Shown: positions 24,034-37,000 of the stretch, in pieces
Layout of the letters: every line of letters begins with the position of its first letter
Numbering within the stretch: position 1 is the first letter of the stretch
Assembly (NCBI GenBank): GCA_921293015.1
Contig: OV121084.1
Coordinates: 24,738,946-24,802,945, forward strand
DNA: 64,000 bases
DNA from: Phorcus lineatus
Lineage: Eukaryota > Mollusca > Gastropoda > Trochida > Trochidae
Direction of reading: 5' to 3'
Translations under genes and position numbers: made by a program
Notes under the pieces: model-generated
What the model was told of the DNA's origin: nothing
Databases searched by the model: none
Seen by the model: only the letters and a program-made list of their open reading frames with translations

Positions 24034-27000
24034 ATGGCGGTTATTCATGTACTTGTGGCTCTGGCAGTCGTGGGTTTGTGCACAGGTGAGTGCAATTAAT
24101 TTTCACTGAATTGTGCAAGGTTTTGGGTTCGTAACTAACATAATTTAACGATAAAGATAAAGTTGAACGAAATCGCTGAAACATATTTTTGATATACTAG
24201 TAGATTATAGTACTTCCATATTGATCAGAAAACAGGAGTAGCCAAGAGTATCTAGCACTTGGTTTCATATTTAAGTTTATATTTAATAAAACAAGAGCTC
24301 GACTGACTTTGATGTGTAGATCGAGCAAATAGCCTATCATCATTAACAACCTTTGTGTGTCTCCTAACAGGAAGCTATATGTTCTTTAACCGTATCTGTT
24401 TCAGGTTTCCCTTATGATACTGAAAGTGGACTGCAAGACCAAGACAACTCGATACAATCCTTGCCACTAGGGCAAAATTCGCCTATCGGATTGGGAAGTA
24501 GTCCTGAAGTTGGCGAACCAGGAATCCCTGAGGGTGTTAAGGAATTTACTGAAGGTGACAAAGTAAAGGAATTTCCTGAAGTTGGAGAAGAAGAATTCCC
24601 TGAAAGTAAAGGTGAAGAAGAATTCCCTGAAGTTGGAGAGGAAGAATTTCCTAAAGTTGGAGAAGAAGAATTCCCTGAAGTTGGAGAAGAAGAATTCCCT
24701 GAAGTAGTAGTAGAAGAGTTACCTGAAGTTGGAGAAGAAGAATTCCCTGAAGTTGGAGAAGAAGAATTTCCCAAAGTTGGAGAAGAAGAATTCCCTGCAG
24801 TAGGAGTAGAAGAATTGCCTGCAGTTGGAGAAGAAGAATTCCCTGCAGTTGGAGAAGAAGAATTCCCTGAAGTTGGAGAAGAAGAATTCCCTGAATTTGG
24901 AGAAGAAGAATTCCCTGAAGTTGGAGAAGAAGAATTCCCTGCAGTAGGAGTAGAAGAATTGCCTGCAGTTGGAGAAGAAGAATTCCCTGAAGTTGGAGAA
25001 GAAAAATTACCTGAAGTTGGAGAGGAAGAATTTCCTAAAGTTGGAGAAGAGGAATTCCCTGAAGTTGGAGAAGAAGAATTGCCTGAAGTTGGAGAAGAAG
25101 AATTCCCTGAAGTTGGAGAAGAAGAATTCCCTGAAGTTGGAGGAGAAGTATTCCCTGAAGTTGGAGAGGAAGAATTCCCTGAAGTTGGAGAAGAAGAATT
25201 CCCTGAAGTAGTAGTAGAAGAGTTACCTGAAGTTGGAGAAGAAGAATTCCCTGAAGTTGGAGAAGAAGAATTCCCTGAAGTTGGAGAGGAAGAATTCCCT
25301 GCAGTAGGAGTAGAAGAATTGCCTGCAGTTGGAGAAGAAGAATTCCCTGAAGTAGGAGAAGAAGAATTCCCTGAAGTAGTAGTAGAAGAATTCCCTGAAG
25401 CTGGAGAGGAAGAATTCCCTGAAGTTGGAGAAGAAGAATTCCCTGAAGTAGGAGAACAAGAATTCCCTGAAGTTGGAGAAGAAGAATTCCCTGAAGTTGG
25501 AGAGGAAGAATTCCCTGAAGTAGGAGAACAAGAATTGCCTGCAGTTGGAGAAGAAGGAGGTTTCCCTGAAGGTGGCGCAGGAGCAATATCTCCAGGGGAA
25601 CAACCGGAGATCAACACTATGTCGATGTGGCCAGTTGGCGCGTACGGTCTCGTGAAGCCGTTGGGTGGTTGTCCGGAGGCTGGCTGGCAGCAAGGAGTCC
25701 TATATCAAGACACAGAGGATGACAACAATCAGAACGCCTGGGTCAACAACATGCCCCTAGCCGGTAAGATGCTTTGAACATTTTCCTTCTTTGAGTAAAC
25801 ATTCCTTACTCCTTGCTTGTGAGAAAACGTTAAAAACCATCAATCTGTCACTCACATATGCATTTTAGTCTCATTTGAATCAAGGAAATATAGCCCTTGA
25901 AAAAGCAAAATGAAGTATACGTAAATTGTAAGTCTCTATTCAGGTTCCCGAAGCAGTTTTGGAATCAGCACAGAATTCTGTATGAAAGAGGAACCCAATG
26001 GAATGGGGGCGTGGCCTGCAGGATCTTACTGTATTCTAAAGAGTGCGCGCGCACCTTGTCCTGAAGGTGAGCGTTGTCATACCATTCAGCTTACAATTAC
26101 TCTGTCTTGTGATAAAGACGTGCAAGGGAATCATTCTCGTTCGGACTTCCATGAACTCACCAAGTATAAACACATCTAAAGACTGAATGTGTTTTTTCAA
26201 CAATCGGGGTATTAAGAAAGGATTCATGGCTCGTCTTCGGCATTAAATGGACAGGACGTGTTAAAGGCTTAACCAATCCGGGGTTTTCTAATGATCTGGC
26301 ATTACTTTCAAATTGTAATCTTAAATTCCAAATAACAAACAAACATTTAAAGAAGGTATTTTGATCTCGAAAATATTACGCAAAGGAAAAATCCTAATAG
26401 ATATATCGTTTCCACAAACACACAAAAATCGGACGTTCCTTTAAAAGATAAATCATATTCACTTCTATCACATTCGCTTGGTGTATACCTTGCAATTCCG
26501 CGCTGCAACGTCAGCGACTACGATTTGAAGTTGTAACTTAAATAATATCCTATTTATCCGGCATTCTATAATCAGAAAGATTAAGTAATAAATTAGATTT
26601 CTCTTTATTGCAAATCATTAAGTTTCTAAGAAATAACGGTATTGCACGGTATTCGTGTTGTATACTCGTTTTATTCTTGAATATTGATTTTAATGTTTGC
26701 AGGATTCTCGGAGGGAAGTATCACGTGGGATGACGAAGACAGTGGCAACCGGAACTCCAGATCCGGCGTGCTGCCTGACGGCGTCTACAACCACGACACA
26801 ACTATCCGCTTCTGTTGCAGGTACTTCCATTGCCAGGCAAAACTCTCCCACATGCCTTAGTTAAAGCTTTGCTTCATTACGATATCGGCGATTTAAAGAA
26901 GCTCATGGATATTTCTGCCAGGGCTATAAAGTCCAACTGCAGTGTGCTGAAGAGCTGATACAGAAACCTTGCCGAAATTCAGCATGCCAGTGATTAGCGT

Positions 27001-27621
27001 GTGTTATACCTTTCGGGGAAAGTTGCTACGGGTATTATAGGACATCCAAAAATGTTTTAAATAGAATGATTCATCAAATTTAGAAAAAAGGAGAAACACG
27101 AATAGGTAATTATTACTAAATAACCAGGTACTTGGTCCTCATTTTGGAAATCCATCTTTCGTATAGTGCAAAAGTCTGGTACAAAAAGAAATTCATAAAT
27201 TGTAATCTTAGCTTAAAAAAATACTAGATCTGATACCTGATCAAGAAAAAATTCAATAAAATCTCATGATTAACAAGCAGTACAACCTCAAGATACACTG
27301 CGATTACATCAGGTCACAAACAAATAATCGAACATCTCAAATGTAATCACTGCCAATCCTTTCTCCAGATCCGACGCTCCGACGTTCGTTCCAGTAGAAC
27401 TGCCAACCTCGACGCCATTTGTTCTTCTGCGTTATGCTAACACATACGGGTGTCAACTTGTCAGCAACATGGAGACTCAAGAATTTGACGTTAAATGGGA
27501 TAACGAGGATTCTGGAAATAGTGACGCCATCGAGGGAAGTGTTTCAACCAACATGGCGTCGCCCCTTGGCATCACCATAGGCTTCTGTTATTACACCCCG
27601 TTTAACGGAGTTCCTCAATAA
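24034..27621 (+). CDS. Secreted ApeC-domain protein with acidic octapeptide repeats
   Basis: Five coding exons (24034-24085, 24405-25763, 25944-26066, 26703-26820, 27369-27621) give 634 aa with every phase consistent. An acceptor (gcttcacag) lies four bases before the ATG, so there is an upstream untranslated exon. Residues 1-17 are a signal peptide (MAVIHVLVALAVVGLCT). Residues about 74-403 are some 41 octads of the EVGEEEFP type, strongly acidic. From about residue 425 (MWPVGAYGLVKPLGGCPEAG) to the end lies an ApeC (apextrin C-terminal) domain, with WPAGSYCILKSARAPCPEGF, TWDDEDSGN, IRFCCRSD and a second KWDNEDSGN box. ApeC proteins of lancelets and molluscs bind bacterial peptidoglycan and act in mucosal defence; others are egg or larval matrix proteins. 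The acidic linker suggests cation binding or a matrix role (inference). Polyadenylation signals overlap the stop (27617) and lie at 27638-27643. Confidence 0.88.
24571..25560 (+). repeat. Coding 24-bp minisatellite (acidic octads) in the ApeC gene
   Basis: Tandem gaagttggagaagaagaatt-ccct units of 24 bp occur with variants (gaagtagtagtagaagagtt, gcagtaggagtagaagaatt). Unit length is a multiple of three, so the frame is kept. Most units contain GAATTC. The repeat also leaves other frames and the opposite strand open for hundreds of codons, which is not evidence for genes there. Confidence 0.95.
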
Positions 27622-27637
27622 AATTGACATGTGTGAA

Positions 27638-27643
27638 AATAAA
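27638..27643 (+). terminator. Polyadenylation signal of the ApeC gene
   Basis: AATAAA lies 17 bases after the TAA stop, in a short 3' untranslated region. Confidence 0.7.
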
Positions 27644-27649
27644 GTCTGA

Positions 27650-28720
27650 AATGCATTATATTGTTGTCCTGGTCTTCAATAAGCTGCTTCATGTTATTAG
27701 ATTAGATTAGTCAAGGTTGTTTTGATATTCAGGAATGCACTTAATCGAAATAGTGAAATATGGTTTGCCTACAAGGAAATCAACAGTGATAACGAAGCCC
27801 CGGTGGGTGAGTCGTTGAGGACGTCAGTGCTGGCAATGGGCGTCAGGATTTTAGAGAAGGTTTGAAACCTGCAACGGATTTTTCACAGAAAAGTACAAGA
27901 ATCGGTGCGGTTGAAGATAGTGCGATATAGAAATGTAAGCTTCAAATCGGATTTTGAAACAGTATCGTTGGTATGTTTGTGATTATTGATGCGGAATATC
28001 GTCAAAAACTTTTGAATTATTTTTAAATCTTGCTTTATTTTCAAATTTTAATTGTTCAAGTGAAGACTTCCTTGGAGGTTACGTTAGCTATTTTGCCCAT
28101 ATCGATAGGGAATGATGCCTACATGTGTGCATATGCTGTTTGAATTCCTCTCTTACATGTACATCTGTTGACATTCTGTCGTTTCATTTATTTAATATTC
28201 TGTTTGAAGCAAAGAAATGTATTGATGTTGCCTTAGAAACTTTCACAAGAATTGATCCAGTTACTACTGCAGGCTCTTAACCGAATATTGTTACATAGAA
28301 TATGAATAAATATTAATTAAAAACAACTTTAGATTTTTGCCTTGAATACTCAGAGTATATATACATGCAAAGAAGCTCATGTAAATGGAGCGATCAAGTT
28401 ATTCTTATACTGATAGCCCTTTGTTGACGTAGACACGTGATGTGCAAAATTATACACGCAACGCCTTGTAAAGTGAAGCAATGTATTCTAGTAACATAAT
28501 AGCCCGCAGGATGAACTGAATATTGAAGAAAAGCAATATTTTCTTGATAACAACTTCTTTTCTATGAAATTCACGACGTATCGGAGAAAACATTTAGTCC
28601 TTCATCCGGTGGGAAATATCAAAATTGGATGTTGATGATGATGATGGATATTTCTTGTGCGCCAGTGTCCACCAACTAGTGCATGCTCATGGCGCATTTA
28701 AAACTATGTACAAGGAGAAG
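27650..28720. other. Intergenic stretch
   Basis: No gene recognised. The AT-rich sequence leads into the LINE remnant on the minus strand. Confidence 0.5.
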
Positions 28721-28724
28721 GGAG

Positions 28725-29245
28725 AATTTCAGTTGAAAGCTTTTTTTAAGAGGTGTGTTTTCAGAGCTGTCCTGAAAGCATTCCATAGGACAGGGGCAAC
28801 ATATTGGAAGCTTCTCTTTCCGAACGCTGACAACTTGGCATGGGGAACTGTCAAAAGATATTGATCCTGGGAACGGAGAGTTCTGGAAGGCACGTACTGG
28901 GACAAGAGAGTTGAGAGATACGAGGGAGCAACATTGTGGAGGCACTTGAACACAATGCACAGAACTTTGAATTTTATCCGATATTGGATAGGAAGCCAAT
29001 GTAGAGATTTTAAAACGGGAGTTATATGCTCAAATTTGGAAGTTGGTGAAATAATTCTAGCAGCAGTGTTTTGAACTTTTTGTAGCTTTTTCATTTGATC
29101 TTTGGATAGTCCAGTGAGCAGGCTGTTACAGTAGTCAAGACGGGAAGATACAAGACATCTGACAGGAATATGCGCAGTTTCTTTTGTGAGGTATTTCCTG
29201 ATGGAAATTGCAAAACTTGCAGAAACCCAAAGCGCTTAATCAGCT
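28725..29245 (-). pseudogene. 3' remnant of an L2/CR1/Jockey-type LINE reverse transcriptase
   Basis: Reading the minus strand from about 29245 gives ISIRKYLTKETAHIPVRCLV, SSRLDYCNSLLTGLSKDQ, then LQKVQNTAARIISPTSKF, ITPVLKSLHWLPIQYRIKF, LSQYVPSRTLRSQDQYLL and PVLWNAFRTALKTHLLKKAF. These are the conserved C-terminal boxes of this LINE group (LDYCN, LQ..QN.AAR, LHWLP...RI, SR.LRS, LWN). A short block after LWN is missing, and the upstream reverse transcriptase is absent. It is a dead 5'-truncated copy. Confidence 0.85.
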
Positions 29246-29249
29246 GTGG

Positions 29250-29700
29250 TTGCATACTTCTATGGATTTGGGAATCCGTCTTCCCCAGGGCCCTTAATTA
29301 ATAGTAAATTACTCAAAAGTTTTATTTGACCTTCGAAATAATTTCAAGGTTACCAGAATAAGAAACGTGGTGATGGATATGAAAAGACGATAGTGAATGC
29401 TCTTGAGATATGACAATGACAAGCACAACATTTCAGGTTTTCATACTAAAACATTCAAAGCTTAGCTCAACATATTGTATAAATGTCAAGGTCAACCAAA
29501 TCCAACCCCAAAATAAACTTCGTATAAAATCCAGAGCCCTCGGAATCCAGTAAATGGTTCTGACACACTGACAAGGTCAGCATGCAGGTTATCATGCTAA
29601 TAAATTCAAAGGTTCGCTGTGACCTCGACATCTTCACTGTCACCTCAGTCGACTGGGCCCTAGGTATTCCCTTAATTTGTAAGCTATAAAGATAATCAAG
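29250..29700. other. Intergenic stretch
   Basis: No gene or recognisable repeat. Confidence 0.45.
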
Positions 29701-29714
29701 TTAATGGTTCTTCA

Positions 29715-29975
29715 GTGAGGTGAGTTGGGGTTTAACGCCGCTTTCAAGATTATTTCACTTATATCGCGGCTGCTAGTATTATTGCAGGGAGAAAGCCCGC
29801 AACACTGTAGTGGCTATGCATTGCGGTGAAACCTGCGAGCATCGGCTGGAACTAGCGAACCATGGGTGGTACTGCGCTGAATTTCAGTGTAACATTGCAC
29901 CCAAACCTGACTGCGTGTAGAACAGTTCTCTACTGCAGACAAAGTTGCCGAGCCCCTGGCGGGATTCGAATGGTT
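29715..29975. repeat. SINE-like dispersed repeat
   Basis: It begins gtgaggtgagttggggttta followed by acgccgctttcaagattatt, a motif I recognise as widespread in mollusc genomes. It ends with ggcgggattcgaa, whose complement resembles a polymerase III B box. Boundaries are approximate, and assignment to a named family is not possible from this window. Confidence 0.4.
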
Positions 29976-30900
29976 CTTCAGGAAACAAGATGAAAAGAAT
30001 TCTGTTAACAGGACTAAATCTATCCCATTTAGTACGCGCTTACTTAATGTATGATTTACAACAAATCTCAATCTAATTAAAACTAGCTGTAATGATCCGT
30101 CATTACACAGAGCGGCTGTCCTGCGATGCACTCTTTGTTTCGACACTCCAGTTGATGCAAATTAATTACCAAATCTTCTGGGTTCTTTGATTGTCTATTT
30201 TTTCTTAACACTATACAGTCTCATCATGGCTATCTTGTATACCCTTTTTTGTTAATAGTAGTATCTTTTTAAACGCTGTGTATGTGTGAATGAAAGACGT
30301 AGAAAAGGGTATTCTAGAATATTTTGCCATCCACCTTTAATGTTGATTAAGTTAAGAATTGTTGAACAAAAAAGTTATTGTAAAACATCAAATTGGCATG
30401 ATTTCCCTTGAATTATTTTCTTCAATATAACTCATGGAATCTGAAAATAATTATTGTCAATTACAGAAAACAAAATCATGTAAATATCAAGTGGCATCAC
30501 TTGCCATCAATGAAATATAAAACTGACATAGGGTTAGAAAGAAAAGAGAATGCCGATCTAAGTTTGATAGTTATAGTTTCTTAACATTCTATATATAGCT
30601 GCAAATGCCAAATAGAAAGCCGCTCAGTTAAATCATCTTCATTTCTTTCTCCGTGGTGAATGAAAAAGTCGGCCAGAAGATCTTCTTGATGGGCTGAAAA
30701 GTGTCCCTTTAAAATGGATTACGACAACATACTAATAAACTATTTCGTCTTATTTAGTTATTCATATGATAATATTTTTTATTTATAATGCCCGGACAAT
30801 CATACATCTAGCACAGGGATATAAAAATCAAATTTAGGGAATCTTTAAATAGGTAGATCTTTTACGACATGCGGCATTTCACGAATTCGTTTATGGCAAT
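29976..30900. other. Intergenic stretch upstream of symplekin
   Basis: AT-rich, no gene recognised. Confidence 0.5.
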
Positions 30901-30902
30901 TC

Positions 30903-30914
30903 AAAATGGCGGCC
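30903..30914 (+). promoter_or_regulatory. YY1-like site in the symplekin promoter region
   Basis: AAAATGGCGGCC lies about 130 bp before the symplekin start codon, in a short GC-richer patch. It matches the YY1 core (AANATGGCGGC) often found at or just after transcription starts of housekeeping genes. The function here is inferred from the match and position only. Confidence 0.4.
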
Positions 30915-31040
30915 GATTTCATGCCGTTTGGTGAAAGCGATTGTTAAATGATGTTAAAATAAACCTTGTAAATTAAGATAGGCAAGGAATGATATCCCGA
31001 CTTTCATATTAACAATTTCTTAACATCCCAAAACGAAGAA

Positions 31041-34000
31041 ATGGCTGCAGAAAGCAGACGATCAACTGCAGCGCAGTTTTTCATTGAAGAAGAAGAGGCT
31101 GCAGAAAGAGAAAATGAAGAATCGACCTCAACTTATGACAAGGTGAAGATTTACTGCTTCTTAAGAGGAATATTTTATTGTTCCACTTCTATTTACCTTA
31201 AGTAAAATCAATTTTAAAAGATGGAAGTCATGAATTTTTATCTTGTTTCATCTTTCTTTATCAATTTCGATAATCTGTAACTGCATGTTTTCAAAATATT
31301 TTCCTAAATCCAAGTTCTTGACCACTGATGATCCTTAACACAATATTGCAATCATATCAATTCCAAAGTACCCTTAAAAATGTTTTCAAATATTTTACAA
31401 TGTGTAATTTGTGTAATGCATATACCTTTCTATTCTTTATATTCTTCATTTTATTTTTCTGACAAAAGGTCGTAGATTTGTTAAACCAGGCTTCTTTAGC
31501 GACAAAAGATGCACAGAAAATTGCCAACTTGAGACAGGTAATCAAATCCAGCATTATGAGCATAGTACAAGTTAACAAGTTTATAAACATTAAGTTCGAT
31601 TACAGTTCACCAATAATTATGTTATGTTCATATTCAGCATATTGTTTCAAAACTTTAAAAAGAGTTCATATATTGAAAATTGATAAATAATATTCATTAT
31701 GACATTACTAAGTCAGTAAGTTATGAATTTTTACTTGCATATTTTAATATTGGTCTTGTAGATATGGTTTAAAAACACTCACTTGACGAGTGATATGTTA
31801 ATACTGTCTTTCCAGGCAATTACATACAGTTTCAAAAATTACTAGTAAAGTGTCACTTTTATGGCCTTTAATGTAAATGAAATGGTTTTGGATATATTGA
31901 AAACGATTGGCAGTATAGTACAATTTTCTCAAATCATGCTTTTATTTTTAGGTTCAGGAGCTTATCGTCCACAAAGATCCGACTCTTCTGGATAACTTTC
32001 TTGATGTAAGTTATTGCAAGTGAAAAAAAATCCCAAAGTGTAACACATTATTGTGTATCTACAATCAATGCACATACAGTCCAACCTTGTTTATCCAGAC
32101 GATTTGGTTACAGGTGAAAATCGTCTGGATAGCAAGTCGTCCGGTTATATGAATCAGATTTCAGCACAAATGTACAAACATTGTTTGAAAAATCAGCGTC
32201 CAGATAGCAAGGTTTCCGGTTATCCGGTGTCCGGGTAAGCGAGGTTAGACTGTACTTGTGTACCAATTACAGGCATTCATGAGTGCAAACCAATTAGTTA
32301 GTTGCTGAAATACAGGAACCAGATTGAGAATCCACTGTTAAATATTTTGAGTTTATCAGTTGCCATACAGAGAAAATAAAAATGAAATATTTAGCAGTAA
32401 GGTTACAGACATGAAGCACTTTACGATCATCTTTGATTAGCAGTGTTGAATTTAGAAATCAAGTATTTTAGGATCATGTAGATGCTTTTGATTATCTGGA
32501 ATACATTTGAGCTACGTTTTTTATTAATACACCCTTCAAAATGGCTATTATGTTTATAAGCTTATTTGAAACACTACTCTGACAAGAGTTTGAGATTTGG
32601 ATAATGATTGGCATCAGTAAGAAAATTGTTTGGTCTGTGTTTCAGGAAATGTTGGCTTTCCAAAGTGACCGTTCCGTGGACGTAAAACGTTTTATCATTG
32701 GCTTCATGGAGGTTGCCAGGTGAAAGAAATTTTACATGTGTTTTAAGATTTAACTTGAAGTGAAAATCAAATCATATCAAATTCTTATTTTTTTTGGCCA
32801 AACTGTAAGTTCTCTTTATTTAGTTTTAAAGAATGCTTTTCAGTTTTTAGCAAGGATATATCATTTACGCTGAAGAACAGTCCTAACTTATACATCTGGG
32901 GTGAAAATTATTTATTTTTAGGCTTTTCAGCAAAATGATAATAAAGTTTAAAGTCTTTGATGAAAAAAAAATGCAATTTCATCTCATAATGTTTTTTATT
33001 TGAATTCTTTTAAACCAATAAACCAAGAATTTAATCATTCAAAGCCTTTAACATCTCAATAATAATTTCCTTCACATTTTCAGTGGAAAGGATCCTGAAG
33101 TTCTATCTAAGGTGCTACCGAGTCTAAACATGCTGCTCTCTGATGAAAATGTCAACGTGAAAAAAAAAGTGATCCTGGCATCCTTGCAGATGTTCAAGTA
33201 CACTATCCAGGTAGAGTGATAGTAAATTAAAGGTTTATGGATAGTCAACTTCATTTGATGTTTATTGGACATGCTTTGCTGTCTATGGGTTAAATGTAAA
33301 TTTACAACCCAAATTCTTTTTAGTGTCATTCCTAATTAAAAAATTCATTTTGTCTATAGTGATGATTCTGTTTGTATTCTTTTCTCCTGGTCTTGTCCAT
33401 TCCCTACTTATTTTGAATAGAAATGAACGTCCTATCAGTATTGATGAAGGTTTTTCTTTTCAGTGGCTGAGCAAGGCCAAAAATCCCACACCTGAGAAAA
33501 CAGCATCTTGGGAACAAATGTACACTTTGAAAAATCGTTTATTTGAGATGCTGGATTCAGAAAACGATGGGTAAGTGGTATAAAAGAAAGTAAAATACTA
33601 AGGTAAAAAAGTTTGCAAATTATTAGTTATTTCCCTTTCTGATAATTTTTCAAAAGATTTATAATCTAGCGCTTGAATGGGGTAGAATACATTTTGTTGT
33701 CTTCAAACAAACTCATAGTTTACCTGTTGATTTGATTGGTGCCATACTTTTCTGAGTGGTAAATGAACAGAAATTAAGGAAAAACACAGATTATTCCCAA
33801 GTTCCAGAGAAGCTATTCCTCAATGACGCAAATCATGCAGGCAAAGATGAACAATTATTTTCTCAAAGAATATTTCCTTTGATTGTGCTTATCTGAAGTA
33901 CATGAAGCATGATAGATTGAATATTTCTCTCTGATATGCTCCCTTTGACATCATCCTTATCTTTGTACATTTCATTTTATTCCAGTATCCGAACCCATGT

Positions 34001-37000
34001 TGTCAAGTTTCTTGAAGCCGTGGTTCTTGTCCTTTCAAAGCGGTCAGCAGTGAGTAAAATAATGGCTAAGAGTTCCTTAGGTTTTTATGATTTTAGCTCA
34101 TTGTTTGTGAAGTTATGGCAAAGACCCTCTTGCACATAGCTCCCTTAGGCTAGGGTAAAAGTAACATATTCAACGATTGGCTAAGTGAGCTTCATGAAAT
34201 TAAGGTCCAACCCCATCAGAAGGCTAAGGTGACCTTAACAAATGTTTATAACCATGGACAAAGGCTTAACTGAGAAGGGACCTTTATGAAAATAGTTTGT
34301 GGTTAACACAAAATTTAGTCTTAAGTAAATAGTAAAAGTTTGTGGAAGATATGTCTGTATCTACCCTGAAATGACTGCTATGATAGTAACAAGTCTTGTG
34401 CCCCCCCCTCCCTCTCTCCAGGATTCGGACCTCCAGAAGCAGAAGGAAGGCGACTTCTCCCTGGACATGGTGCCCGAGGGTCGGCATTACCTCAAGATCA
34501 AGAAGCTGGAGGACCAAGCCATGAAGACCTTCGAGATGATGCTGCACTTCCTCGGCTCACCCCACATCTCCAGGTATGGTAGATAAAGGTTACTACATGA
34601 GTAAGTGTAAGATACAATCCTTTATAAGAGTTTTACTTGTAAACTGTTAAAATGGTGACATTGTTATCTGAAATATGTTTGCTGTGCCCAGTGTTTGCAT
34701 TAAAATAAATTGCCAGTTGGCCATCAGGGCCTGCAGGTTTTAAAAACTACAGGCCCTTGATAAAACCTGCAGGGCCATAGATTGTGTACTTTTTAGCAAA
34801 CTCGAGCTGATGTCACGAAATCTGCTTTGCATACACTCCATCAATTTCCTCACACTCAAAGATGGGTACGCAAAGTTTCCTATAAGTTCTTCCCTCTCAT
34901 AGCAACACTTTACAGTCATATCAACTTGGTAACACTTCTGATAAGAAATGATCAGGCCTGTTGGAATTTAATTTTATGTTCAGTGAACCTCAATGAACAT
35001 ATGTTGCACAAATAATATCCAGGACTCAATTTAGAAATTTGTTAATTGTTCTGTTGCAACCTCATACTTTGAAACATCACAACTCAATTTATATAGTTGC
35101 ATTACTTCATTAATGTATCATAGATACATAGATAGATATCATAGATCCAACTTCATCCAACAGTTTAACTGTAAATGTTTGCTCATTAAACTCAAAAGAA
35201 AACATGAATGAATCAGTGAATAAAAGTTATTTAGAATGAATTAGTCCTACTACTTTTAGATATAAGTTAGATATTATAAACTGTCAAGATCAGATAACCA
35301 TACCAGGTCTGAAAGGGCCTATTGTTATAGGCTATGGCATGAGCACTAAAAAGCAGAGTTAATTTATTAAAAACAGCTGCATTCAATTACTGTATTGATT
35401 GCTCTGCTGCACTTTTTCCAACTGGGGCCTGGCGACTTTTCAAATGATCTACAGCAATTTTATGTCTGACTGGTTGCTCATGGTATGTCAGAGCATAGTG
35501 TTTAAAGTTAGAGCAACCATTTATAAAAGGTCCTTTGGAATATGTTCTGTAGGCACCTTGATCAGGAAGTTTGTCAATTGACAGCTGTCCATATGCCGAC
35601 CGACATGGTCTGCAAAAATCTCTTTTCCATCAACGAGAAAGGTCAATCATAAGCTCCCCACACCACTAGCCCTCGTGTGACAAGTAAGATATATTACCGA
35701 ACCCTACAGCGCAGAGAGGAGAGGTTCATTGTTTTAGCTGGTGTTAACATTCATATGCGCATTATGCTTAAATACCAGGAAGTAAAACGAAGTTCACGGC
35801 AACTTGTAAATTTTAAGCGAGAATCTATGACTTATAATGATAACCTGTCAGACATATTTGAGTTAAGAAATAAACAATAAAAATGTAGAGGATAATTTAC
35901 AGAAGGCCATAAGGGCCTTCAAATAATTGAAACTGCCAGCCCGATGCAATTACTGCCGGCCTCGGGCCCACGGGCCAGCGACTATTTCGAACACTGGAGC
36001 CTGTGCCACAAATTGTAATGAAATTCAATAATCTCTATCAATCTATCCATAGATATATAGTGACAATTCATAAATGTGTTATTCAACATATGGCTTTATT
36101 CCCTCAATACATATTTGGGAGATATTTGCCATTGCCTCTCTGTAAGCTTTCCATCTGCTAGTAGTAAAATGAAAATCGTGTTTCTACACAGCATCAATCT
36201 TATGACTGTGATGGGATCACTCACCAACGTTGCCAAGCAGAGGCCGGCTTTCTTTGATCAGGTCGTCCAGGCTTTTGAAGCGTTGCATGGTCAGTATGGA
36301 TGGTTTTATCACCAAGTTTTGATTTCACTTTAATTCTTAAGTTTATCAAACAAATGCTTATCTTTTTGAAAAATAACTACCCATATCGTGGATAACAAAG
36401 ATAATAAAGACTATATATGAAAATTAATCCAAAAGGTGATTTTGATAATATAATGATTATTATTACAGTCAACTTGCCGCCGACACTTGCCAAGTCGCAG
36501 GTAGCTAGCGTTAGGAAGAATCTGAAGATGCATATGATGAGTTTGTTGAAACACCCGGCCGCGGTCGACCACGCTACACAGATCACAACTCTCCTCACAG
36601 ATCTTGGAGCATCTCAGTCGGAGGTAAGGGAGATAACTGTAACTGTACTTCCTCCAAACATACATTCAGCTTCTTTTTCCTTCAGCATTCTTTCTATTCA
36701 TGACTGGGTTTTACTCAAATTAAGTTTTCATAAGTCATAACTCTCTGAGAATTTTTAAATGATCTTTGAATTAATATAATGTCTTTGTTTATGTATCACA
36801 TGTATGTTCAAGCTATGTAATGATGCAAACTGAATTCCTTTCGAGGTAATAAAGTATATTATTATTACTATTGTTCAAAGGCCAGAATGAATTTGAGAAA
36901 TGATTGTAGTCTTGAGGAAGATATCTTTATTATCCTAGGAAATGGAGGAGATCATTGTTACTTTGAGTTACCAATCTTGGTTGGTGCAATATACAAAAAT

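Noticed and set aside
24412..25617. Long minus-strand frame rich in Thr, Ser, Gly and Asn, antisense to the ApeC repeat, plus other long frames there
   Set aside because: The 24-bp repeat leaves several frames open on both strands. The plus-strand frame alone joins to a signal peptide and an ApeC domain through consistent splice sites.
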